Source: Euryarchaeota archaeon UBA501 (GTDB lineage: Archaea > Thermoplasmatota > Poseidoniia > Poseidoniales > Thalassarchaeaceae). Taken from it: DNA of 5,436 nucleotides. A model generated the notes under the pieces. That model was not told the DNA's origin, did not search any database, and worked only from the letters and a program-made list of their open reading frames with translations. The first letter of the stretch is position 1, and every line of letters starts with the position of its first letter. Shown here piece by piece: positions 1 through 4,651 of the stretch. The DNA lies in NCBI GenBank assembly GCA_002505685.1, contig DAVT01000047.1, positions 1 through 5,436 on the forward strand. Direction: 5' to 3'. The position numbers and the translations under genes are program-made.

Positions 1-48
1 AGCTCCCATCGTACCGGCGCCGATAACGGCAACTGTACGATTTGTCAT
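1..48 (-). CDS. 3-hydroxyacyl-CoA dehydrogenase, N-terminal fragment (cut by window edge)
   Basis: Only the first 16 codons are visible, reading MTNRTVAVIGAGTMGA and running off the left edge. The hydrophobic strand followed by GAGTMG is the dinucleotide-binding loop (GxGxxG) that opens the Rossmann domain of 3-hydroxyacyl-CoA dehydrogenases (FadB/PaaH type), which oxidise 3-hydroxyacyl-CoA to 3-oxoacyl-CoA with NAD. An ATG at 54 overlaps the upstream stop as ATGA, but I prefer the ATG at 48 because GGGAG at 61-57 lies 8 bases before it and only 2 bases before the other. The gap to the upstream gene is 2 bases, so the two are surely co-transcribed. The crotonase two genes upstream strengthens the assignment, since hydratase and dehydrogenase act in succession. 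Other Rossmann dehydrogenases cannot be excluded from 16 residues. Confidence 0.7.
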   Translation of the reverse strand, partial: MTNRTVAVIGAGTMGA

Positions 49-50
49 TT

Positions 51-620
51 TCATTTCTCCCGACCATATGCTGCCAGAGCAGATTGGAATAGGCGTTGAC
101 GTGGAACATCATGCTCGAGGAAAGAGTAGAATGGGGCCAATTTTTTGAGCAATTCAATTGAAGCCGCATAAGCACCATACTTGAACGGGCAAGCATCCTG
201 AGTATTGGGAATATCAAATCCTAACTTTGCCAGCCCCTTCCGAGTGTCTTCATCCCAAATTGCATATGTGTGTTTGGTAAAATGCAGATAAGCCGAAAGT
301 CGAACCACATCATTTCGGGCCTCTTCAGTCAAACTTTCAATCAACAGAGTGTCTGGGAAACGAACTGCATAGAGAAAGAGCAAGACTTCCCTCTCAGTAT
401 CACTCTTCCAACCCCTACGTTCAAAACCCATCCATTCATCAATCAAATCTAGGGTATGGCTAGAATATGGACGACTAATTCGATACAACAATTCTTCATA
501 TCCATCAGAATCTTGTTCTTCTGAATGGTGGTGGGCTTGGAATAATTCGGGTACTCTCTCAAAGAATGGGACGAGGGCCTCCCTGTTGACATTCATGAGC
601 CCATAGGCGAGCATTGTCAT
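51..620 (-). CDS. Uncharacterised protein, probably helical, in the BoxB-like cluster
   Basis: I do not recognise this family. From the ATG at 620 the product is 189 residues, acidic and rich in predicted helix, with no signal peptide, membrane segment or CxxC metal motif. Features that stand out are a His-rich acidic patch (HHHSEEQD, about residues 30-37), a segment HFTKHTYAIWDEDTRKGL (about 113-130), and an aromatic C-terminal helix region near KLAPFYSFLEHD. The second segment faintly recalls the H-x(n)-IWD turn of some helical enzyme or DNA-glycosylase-like families, but I cannot name a match. The start was chosen because AAGGAG at 635-630 lies 9 bases before ATG 620; ATG 626 (spacing 3) and ATG 650 (199 residues, 16-base overlap with the upstream gene) are alternatives. 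It sits between the BoxB-like oxygenase and the dehydrogenase with gaps of 14 and 2 bases, so it probably serves the same pathway, perhaps as an assembly, accessory or substrate-handling protein. That role is inference. Confidence 0.8.
   Translation of the reverse strand: MTMLAYGLMNVNREALVPFFERVPELFQAHHHSEEQDSDGYEELLYRISRPYSSHTLDLIDEWMGFERRGWKSDTEREVLLFLYAVRFPDTLLIESLTEEARNDVVRLSAYLHFTKHTYAIWDEDTRKGLAKLGFDIPNTQDACPFKYGAYAASIELLKKLAPFYSFLEHDVPRQRLFQSALAAYGREK
57..61 (-). promoter_or_regulatory. Shine-Dalgarno for the 3-hydroxyacyl-CoA dehydrogenase gene
   Basis: On the minus strand GGGAG lies 8 bases before ATG 48-46 and 2 bases before ATG 54-52. This favours the inner ATG. The site lies inside the last codons of the upstream gene, which suggests translational coupling. 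Confidence 0.6.
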
Positions 621-629
621 TTCCATCCA

Positions 630-635
630 CTCCTT
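630..635 (-). promoter_or_regulatory. Shine-Dalgarno overlapping the BoxB-like stop codon
   Basis: The minus strand reads TGAAGGAG, where TGA (637-635) is the stop of the BoxB-like gene and AAGGAG (635-630) is a strong ribosome binding site. ATG 620 follows after 9 bases and ATG 626 after 3. It argues against the longer reading from ATG 650, which has no comparable site, and implies coupled translation of the two genes. Confidence 0.6.
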
Positions 636-1813
636 CAGTTGCCCTTCCATTCACGATACTGAATCCATTCTTGCGTTAGATATTCTTCGCGCAGAATCCT
701 TTCATCTTCCTCTGTTGGTAATACGGAATCTAGGTATTCCTGCCAATCCGCATCATTGCCTTCAAACGGTTCTCCATGAACGGTCCACTTCTGTCCATGG
801 TAGTTTCCAAGGCCGCGATTGAATTTATCGCTGGGGATGAACAATTCTGGTTCACCTTCTTTCCTTGGTTTGCTAATACGAACCATTTCGGCTTTGATTT
901 CATTGAAGTAATGCATTCTTGATTCTTCATTCAGATGCTCGCGGATGGCCTCGACTTCAGATTCTCTTTCATCATAACGCCCCTTGACACCGTAAACGTA
1001 TGCCCATTGAGCAGAGGTGCTCTCATCGGTGCCGAATAGATCCAAACCGGTACTCACCCATTTGTTGATGTATTTCTGAAGGAAAGCCATTGGAATGACA
1101 CCTTGCTTTACAATTCGTCGCAGCCCGTTTGCACCGGTTCCGAGGTGGAACGATTCTTCCTTAAGCATCGGGCCCATGCTTGCAGCGAGGGGTCTGAACG
1201 ACGATGTACTCAACATTTTCAATTGGAATTTACCATCCCTGTCAATGAAGTGCGTGAAGCAGAAGAAATCGAGCCAGTGGTCGATTGGTTCATTGAACGA
1301 ACCCAATAGTCTACCTCTGTCTTCCTCATTCCTGTTTTGGTTGGCCATTGAGTTTCTCTCTAGTAATTTCATGGCTTCGCGAACACCTTGCTCACCGAAG
1401 AAAGTACACAACAAGTAGGCCATTTGCCAACCATGGCGTTGCTCTTCACACATAATTCGAAGAGCTGATTTCCGATCGTATTCTGTCGGAGCAGAATCTA
1501 GCAAGTGATTTTGCTGCTCGACACTTGCAAACTCAGTATCGCCCTGCACAGTCACCATCGAGATAATTGCGTCGCGGATATTCTGCTGGGGGATTTGCAT
1601 CCTTCGTTCCCACTTGGGCATCCCTTCAAAATCTCCGAATTCGATTTTCTCGCCGGCAGTATCCCAATCGAATTTGATGTCAAAAGTATAGTCACCCAAC
1701 CAACTGGGGTCAAATCCAATTCTCGTTTGCCATTCTTGGAACTCTGAAATCCAAGCTTCAAAGTTGGGAGTGTAAGTCTCCACAACCTCAGTATCACTGT
1801 CATCATAACGCAT
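635..1813 (-). CDS. boxB: BoxB-like di-iron acyl-CoA epoxidase subunit (benzoyl-CoA 2,3-epoxidase family)
   Basis: BoxB is the oxygenase component of benzoyl-CoA 2,3-epoxidase; with a reductase (BoxA) it inserts one oxygen atom of O2 into the ring of benzoyl-CoA. This 392-residue cytosolic protein keeps the family's di-iron ligand pattern (numbered from ATG 1813): QGDTE (Gln90, Glu94), EEQRH (Glu124, His127), DRDGKFQL (Asp191 region) and EESFH (Glu220, His223). It also keeps ASVEQQ after the first ligand, FLQKYIN and the GxKGRYDE segment further on, and the late SDKFNRGLG and LPTEEDERIL blocks. As remembered, proteobacterial BoxB has about 470 residues, so this copy is shorter, mainly in the helical part after the last ligand and at the C-terminus. 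PaaA is also related but has only about 310 residues and lacks the long C-terminal part. The open frame reaches back to a TTG at 1831, inside an inverted repeat; ATG 1813, preceded by GGGA, is preferred. The crotonase upstream and hydroxyacyl-CoA dehydrogenase downstream support an acyl-CoA substrate. Family membership is clear; benzoyl-CoA as the actual substrate is not proven. Confidence 0.85.
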   Translation of the reverse strand: MRYDDSDTEVVETYTPNFEAWISEFQEWQTRIGFDPSWLGDYTFDIKFDWDTAGEKIEFGDFEGMPKWERRMQIPQQNIRDAIISMVTVQGDTEFASVEQQNHLLDSAPTEYDRKSALRIMCEEQRHGWQMAYLLCTFFGEQGVREAMKLLERNSMANQNRNEEDRGRLLGSFNEPIDHWLDFFCFTHFIDRDGKFQLKMLSTSSFRPLAASMGPMLKEESFHLGTGANGLRRIVKQGVIPMAFLQKYINKWVSTGLDLFGTDESTSAQWAYVYGVKGRYDERESEVEAIREHLNEESRMHYFNEIKAEMVRISKPRKEGEPELFIPSDKFNRGLGNYHGQKWTVHGEPFEGNDADWQEYLDSVLPTEEDERILREEYLTQEWIQYREWKGN

Positions 1814-1814
1814 G

Positions 1815-1831
1815 TTGTCCCGTAGGGACAA
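1815..1831 (-). promoter_or_regulatory. Perfect inverted repeat directly before the BoxB-like start codon
   Basis: The minus strand reads TTGTCCC, TAC, GGGACAA, a perfect 7-bp stem with a 3-base loop that ends one base before ATG 1813. The 3' arm holds GGGA (1821-1818), the only ribosome-binding-like sequence for this gene, 4 bases from the ATG. Folded in mRNA it would mask initiation; as DNA it could be a small operator. No U-run follows, so it is not a typical intrinsic terminator. The structure is seen in the sequence; the function is inference. Confidence 0.45.
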
Positions 1832-1858
1832 TCATATTTCAAATGGCGTTTTTTGACA

Positions 1859-2719
1859 TCACTTTCCGGAGAAGCGAGGTGTGCGCCTTTCGACGTACGA
1901 TGCAATTCCTTCTTTGGCATCTTCAGACTGGAATAGGTCAGATTGCAATTCGCGCTCCAATGCTAGGTGGTATTCCAGTGGAATCTCAATTCCACTCTGT
2001 ACACTTCGCTTGATGTTTCCAATCGCCTTTGCCGCTGCCAAGGGCAGTGTGAACTGTCCTGCATAGTCGAGTACATCTTGGCGGAATTCGTCCAATGTCA
2101 TACTATCATACAGGTCGTGAACCAAGTTCATTTCTTTGGCTTCTTCAAATGAGAATTTACGGCCTGTGACCATGATTTCCATTGCATTCGCCTTGCCAAC
2201 CAATCTTGAAAGACGAGCAGTTCCACCCGTGCCTGCAAGAACACCTAGGGCCACTTCGGGAAGACCGATTTGGAAATTTCCTTTCAGCGCGATCCGGATA
2301 TCGGCGGCCATGGCGATTTCTAGACCACCTCCTACTGTGTGCCCATTCAGTGCTGCAATGACCAATTTCGGTGTCTGTTCCAAACGAGACAAGGTTTCGT
2401 TTGCATGTAGGCAGAAGAAATACTTGTAACGTGGAGATAGACTGTTCAGGTAGTTGATACTAGCCCCTGCTGAGAAGAATTTCTCACCGTGTCCGGTCAA
2501 CAAAATTACGGAAACATCACCGTCAAATCGAGCGTTTAGAATGGCTCCGTCGATATCTTCCCACATCTCACGTGTGTACGTATTCACGGAGGTTTTTCCT
2601 TCGGTGAGTGGATTGCCATCCGAATCGGATACAAGTTCGATAATTGCAATTCCATTGTCGGTGACACCGTAATTCACAAGGTTGTTAGGCATGGCTTCCA
2701 TTATTGGCCAATTAGACAT
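1859..2719 (-). CDS. Enoyl-CoA hydratase/isomerase (crotonase) family protein
   Basis: Crotonases hydrate 2-enoyl-CoA esters or isomerise or cleave related CoA thioesters, using two backbone NH groups as an oxyanion hole. The 286-residue product (from ATG 2719) has the usual length plus a short N-terminal extension. The first oxyanion-hole segment is FFSAGASIN (about 81-89), the second is ALNGHTVGGGLEIAMAADIR (about 123-142) with a glutamate equivalent to catalytic Glu144 of rat hydratase, and GLPEVALGVLAGTGGTARL (about 152-170) holds the equivalent of Glu164. Both glutamates being present favours true hydratase activity. The C-terminus RRTPRFSGK is typical. Between the first strands lies an unusual stretch, GNPLTEGKTSVNTYTREMW. 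The frame opens at a TTG (2749); ATGs at 2719, 2701 and 2692 are candidates, none with a strong Shine-Dalgarno. It precedes the BoxB-like gene by 45 bases, so it may act on the product of that oxygenase (PaaG- or PaaF-like) or in lower beta-oxidation. It is too short to be the ring-opening BoxC (about 550 residues). Confidence 0.9.
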   Translation of the reverse strand: MSNWPIMEAMPNNLVNYGVTDNGIAIIELVSDSDGNPLTEGKTSVNTYTREMWEDIDGAILNARFDGDVSVILLTGHGEKFFSAGASINYLNSLSPRYKYFFCLHANETLSRLEQTPKLVIAALNGHTVGGGLEIAMAADIRIALKGNFQIGLPEVALGVLAGTGGTARLSRLVGKANAMEIMVTGRKFSFEEAKEMNLVHDLYDSMTLDEFRQDVLDYAGQFTLPLAAAKAIGNIKRSVQSGIEIPLEYHLALERELQSDLFQSEDAKEGIASYVERRTPRFSGK

Positions 2720-2774
2720 GACAACCGCGAATCGCAACAGGCATATCAAATAGACGCCATCGACGGCTTATACT
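2720..2774 (-). promoter_or_regulatory. Possible promoter region before the crotonase gene
   Basis: This 55-base gap is the longest in the window and separates the moaE-moaC-glpX block from the CoA-ester block. It contains an AT-rich stretch CTATTTGATATG (2752-2741 on the minus strand) about 22-33 bases before ATG 2719, where an archaeal TATA box would sit for a leaderless message, and a near-palindrome GCCGTCGATGGC (2767-2756) that could be an operator half-site. The lack of a Shine-Dalgarno at ATG 2719 agrees with a leaderless start. This is weak, position-based evidence only. Confidence 0.25.
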
Positions 2775-3731
2775 TCAAACACGTTTCTCGGTAGAAACAA
2801 ATTGCCTGCATCCATCTTTCACGTGCAATATTTCGGAATGAACCGCGACACGATTGTGAGCCAAGAATTCCACCCCAGGTAGATAACCTGAACAAACCCC
2901 GGAAGCCACAAAAATTGCATCATCAGAGGCACATAATTCATCTCTACCCCAAATGCGATCCACATCATCGCCTACCATCTCAGCCGCTCGGCGAGAGTGG
3001 TCCTCATTGGTCGTGACCAACTTTCCTTCGAAGTGTCCGCCAAGTCCCCGCAGTGCAGTGGCAGTGATGACTCCTTCCGGTGCGGCTCCAATGCCCATCA
3101 GCATGTCGATGTCAGAGTTTGGGTCGGCCGCATTCAAAGCCGCAGATACATCACCATCTCCAATAAGTGGGACTGCGACATCCAAGGTCCTGAGTTCTTT
3201 GATCAGTTGTTCATGTCGTGGTCGATCCATGACGACGACTTTCAATTCCGAAGGTGATTTTTCTAGTGCTGAGCAAGCCGCCTCAATGTTCCAATCCGTT
3301 GAGGCCTCAAGGCTCAATACACCGTTCAATTCAGGACCGCCCGCTATTTTGTCCATATAGCAATCTGGGGCATGCAACAATTTGCCCCTTGGAGCAGCTG
3401 CAAGTACCGCGATTGCATTGGGCGAATCTGTAGCACAATTGTTGGTGCATTCTAAGGGGTCCACAGCGATGTCAATCTGTGGCGCCCCATCAACACCTTG
3501 TAGACATCCGAGCGGTTCGCCAATGTAGAGCATCGGAGCATCATCTCGCTCCCCTTCTCCAATCGCTACACGCCCATCAAATGGAACGGAATCAAACACG
3601 GCGCGCATGGCTTCAACAGCCGCCCCGTCTGCCTTTTTCCGCTCGCCTCGCCCGCGCCATTTGGCAGCGGCGATTGCAGCATCTTCACAAGCTTTGAGAA
3701 AGTGATTGGCCAACTCGGAAGTATTCGCCAT
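2775..3731 (-). CDS. glpX: Class II fructose-1,6-bisphosphatase (GlpX)
   Basis: GlpX removes the 1-phosphate of fructose 1,6-bisphosphate, the committed step of gluconeogenesis, using divalent metal. The 318-residue product is near the family length (E. coli GlpX about 336). Numbered from ATG 3731, key motifs are KADGAAVEAMR (Asp35), GEGERDDAPMLYIGE (Glu59 and Glu61), IAVDPLECTNN (Asp91, Glu94, Thr96), HAPDCYMDK (Tyr125), DRPRH, GDGDVSAALN, and GIGAAPEGV (Glu219). These cover the metal and phosphate ligands known for the family. The usual glycine of DPxEGT is Cys95 here. The frame extends 19 residues upstream to 3788, overlapping moaC, but GGAG at 3740-3737 with spacing 5 and the family N-terminus favour ATG 3731. 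It lies 25 bases after moaC and is presumably co-transcribed with it. Many GlpX proteins also act on sedoheptulose 1,7-bisphosphate; the sequence does not settle this. Confidence 0.95.
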   Translation of the reverse strand: MANTSELANHFLKACEDAAIAAAKWRGRGERKKADGAAVEAMRAVFDSVPFDGRVAIGEGERDDAPMLYIGEPLGCLQGVDGAPQIDIAVDPLECTNNCATDSPNAIAVLAAAPRGKLLHAPDCYMDKIAGGPELNGVLSLEASTDWNIEAACSALEKSPSELKVVVMDRPRHEQLIKELRTLDVAVPLIGDGDVSAALNAADPNSDIDMLMGIGAAPEGVITATALRGLGGHFEGKLVTTNEDHSRRAAEMVGDDVDRIWGRDELCASDDAIFVASGVCSGYLPGVEFLAHNRVAVHSEILHVKDGCRQFVSTEKRV

Positions 3732-3736
3732 GGTGT

Positions 3737-3740
3737 CTCC
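3737..3740 (-). promoter_or_regulatory. Shine-Dalgarno of glpX
   Basis: GGAG lies 5 bases before ATG 3731-3729 in the 25-base gap after moaC. It decides the start against the longer frame beginning at 3788. Confidence 0.6.
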
Positions 3741-3756
3741 GAGAGCGAGGAGGTTC

Positions 3757-4206
3757 TCAATCCTGCGCCTCACCCTTGCGCTTCTCAAGAACTCGAATTT
3801 CGCGGATTTTTGTCATTGGATACTGTCCTTTGTCATCTTTCTCAATCGATTTGACCATGTCCCACGCACACAACAAGCCAGTAGAAACGCCGCATAAGGC
3901 TTCCATTTCAACACCGGTTTTCCAATGAGCACTAACACTAACCGTGCAGCGAAGATTATTGCCTTCCCAATCCCAAACCACCGAACAGGATTCGATTGGG
4001 ATGATGTGGCAGTGAGGAATCGATCGAGGTGTCTCTTTGACCGCCTGAATCGCAGCCACCATACTTGCTTCCAAGACATCGCCTTTCGACACCAATCCAT
4101 TTTGAATTGCATCAGCAGAATCTTGGTTTAATTCCAGAATTCCGGTGGCGACCGCCACACGCTTTACAATCGGTTTGTGACCCACTGGAACAATTGCATC
4201 AGTCAT
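3757..4206 (-). CDS. moaC: Cyclic pyranopterin monophosphate synthase MoaC
   Basis: MoaC converts 3',8-cyclo-7,8-dihydro-GTP (made by MoaA) to cyclic pyranopterin monophosphate, the first stable intermediate of molybdenum cofactor synthesis. The 149-residue product (from ATG 4206) has the family's usual length. Visible motifs are KPIVKRVAVATG (about 11-22), SKGDVLEAS with Lys41, IPHCHIIPI with His67 matching the conserved His of LCHPLPL, TGVEMEAL with Glu100 and Glu102, and CAWDMVKSIEK with Asp116 and Lys119 matching the catalytic YDMxK segment. Unusual points are the divergent HCHIIPI block and a short C-terminus (LEKRKGEAQD) without the GGKSG found in many members. ATG 4206 shares ATGA with the moaE stop and has GGAGG 6 bases before it; the longer reading from 4224 would overlap moaE by 22 bases. 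The direct coupling to moaE fits one cofactor operon. Confidence 0.93.
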   Translation of the reverse strand: MTDAIVPVGHKPIVKRVAVATGILELNQDSADAIQNGLVSKGDVLEASMVAAIQAVKETPRSIPHCHIIPIESCSVVWDWEGNNLRCTVSVSAHWKTGVEMEALCGVSTGLLCAWDMVKSIEKDDKGQYPMTKIREIRVLEKRKGEAQD

Positions 4207-4625
4207 CCCAATCCTCCCTTCCAATGGTCACCATCGGCTCGCACCTCTTTTTTCCAAAGAGGGGCTTGTGCTTTGAGTTCGTCGATAAGCCATGCACAGG
4301 CTGCAAACCCCTCTTTTCGGTGTGGACTGGCAACATGAATGCAGACAATATTCTCCCCAGGTTTGACAATACCTGTTCGATGACTCATGGCAACACTGTG
4401 GACTCCATACGATTCGATGGCTTCCGATGCTAGTGAGTGTAGCACCTTTGGCAACTGTTCAATCCAAGCATCAAACTCAAGATGAATTACTTCAGTTCCA
4501 TCTTCAATTCCTCGCGTAAGTCCGATGAACGAAACAATGCTACCGCAATCGGTAGTGTCTATTTTCGCTCTCAATATATCAGGATTCAATGAGTTGCCGG
4601 CATCCTCGACAATGATTTGGACCAT
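4203..4625 (-). CDS. moaE: Molybdopterin synthase catalytic subunit MoaE
   Basis: MoaE is the large subunit of molybdopterin synthase. With thiocarboxylated MoaD it places the two dithiolene sulphurs on cyclic pyranopterin monophosphate. The 140-residue product has normal family length. It shows GSIVSFIGLTRG (about 28-39, with conserved Arg38), SHRTGIVKPGE (81-91), the HRKEGF block (His102, Arg103), and IDELKAQAPLWKKE, where Lys118 and Lys125 correspond to the active-site lysines Lys119 and Lys126 of the E. coli enzyme. The LEFDAW segment is a little divergent from the usual LEYEAY. AGGAG at 4637-4633 lies 7 bases before ATG 4625. It follows the flavoprotein gene by 26 bases and overlaps moaC by 4. 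The small partner MoaD is not in this window. Confidence 0.95.
   Translation of the reverse strand: MVQIIVEDAGNSLNPDILRAKIDTTDCGSIVSFIGLTRGIEDGTEVIHLEFDAWIEQLPKVLHSLASEAIESYGVHSVAMSHRTGIVKPGENIVCIHVASPHRKEGFAACAWLIDELKAQAPLWKKEVRADGDHWKGGLG
4213..4217 (-). promoter_or_regulatory. Shine-Dalgarno of moaC inside moaE
   Basis: GGAGG lies 6 bases before ATG 4206-4204 and within the last codons of moaE. It selects this ATG over the one at 4224 and supports translational coupling through the ATGA overlap. Confidence 0.65.
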
Positions 4626-4632
4626 GCTCTCT

Positions 4633-4637
4633 CTCCT
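4633..4637 (-). promoter_or_regulatory. Shine-Dalgarno of moaE
   Basis: AGGAG lies 7 bases before ATG 4625-4623 in the 26-base gap after the flavoprotein gene. The gap is too short for an obvious promoter, so moaE is probably read through from upstream. Confidence 0.6.
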
Positions 4638-4651
4638 GTAAGTTCATGCAA

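Noticed and set aside
635..1813. Calling the oxygenase PaaA (phenylacetyl-CoA epoxidase subunit)
   Set aside because: It is about 80 residues longer than PaaA, matches BoxB in QGDTE/ASVEQQ, DRDGKFQL and the C-terminal blocks, and has no PaaB/PaaC/PaaD neighbours in the window.
1815..1831. Intrinsic terminator between the crotonase and oxygenase genes
   Set aside because: The 7-bp stem is not followed by a U-run and abuts the start codon, so a translational or operator role is more plausible.
1552..1920. Overlapping minus-strand frame of 122 codons between the crotonase and oxygenase genes
   Set aside because: It is out of frame with two well-supported genes, and its translation is low-complexity without any recognisable motif.
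1859..2719. Calling the crotonase BoxC (ring-opening dihydrolase)
   Set aside because: BoxC is about twice as long; this is a standard single-domain crotonase with both hydratase glutamates.
2953..3360. Plus-strand open frame of 135 codons opposite glpX
   Set aside because: It is antisense to conserved glpX codons; the Ser/Ala-rich translation shows no domain.
4065..4433. Plus-strand open frame of 122 codons opposite moaC and moaE
   Set aside because: It is antisense to two conserved genes and has no Shine-Dalgarno-led start or motif, so it is a shadow frame.
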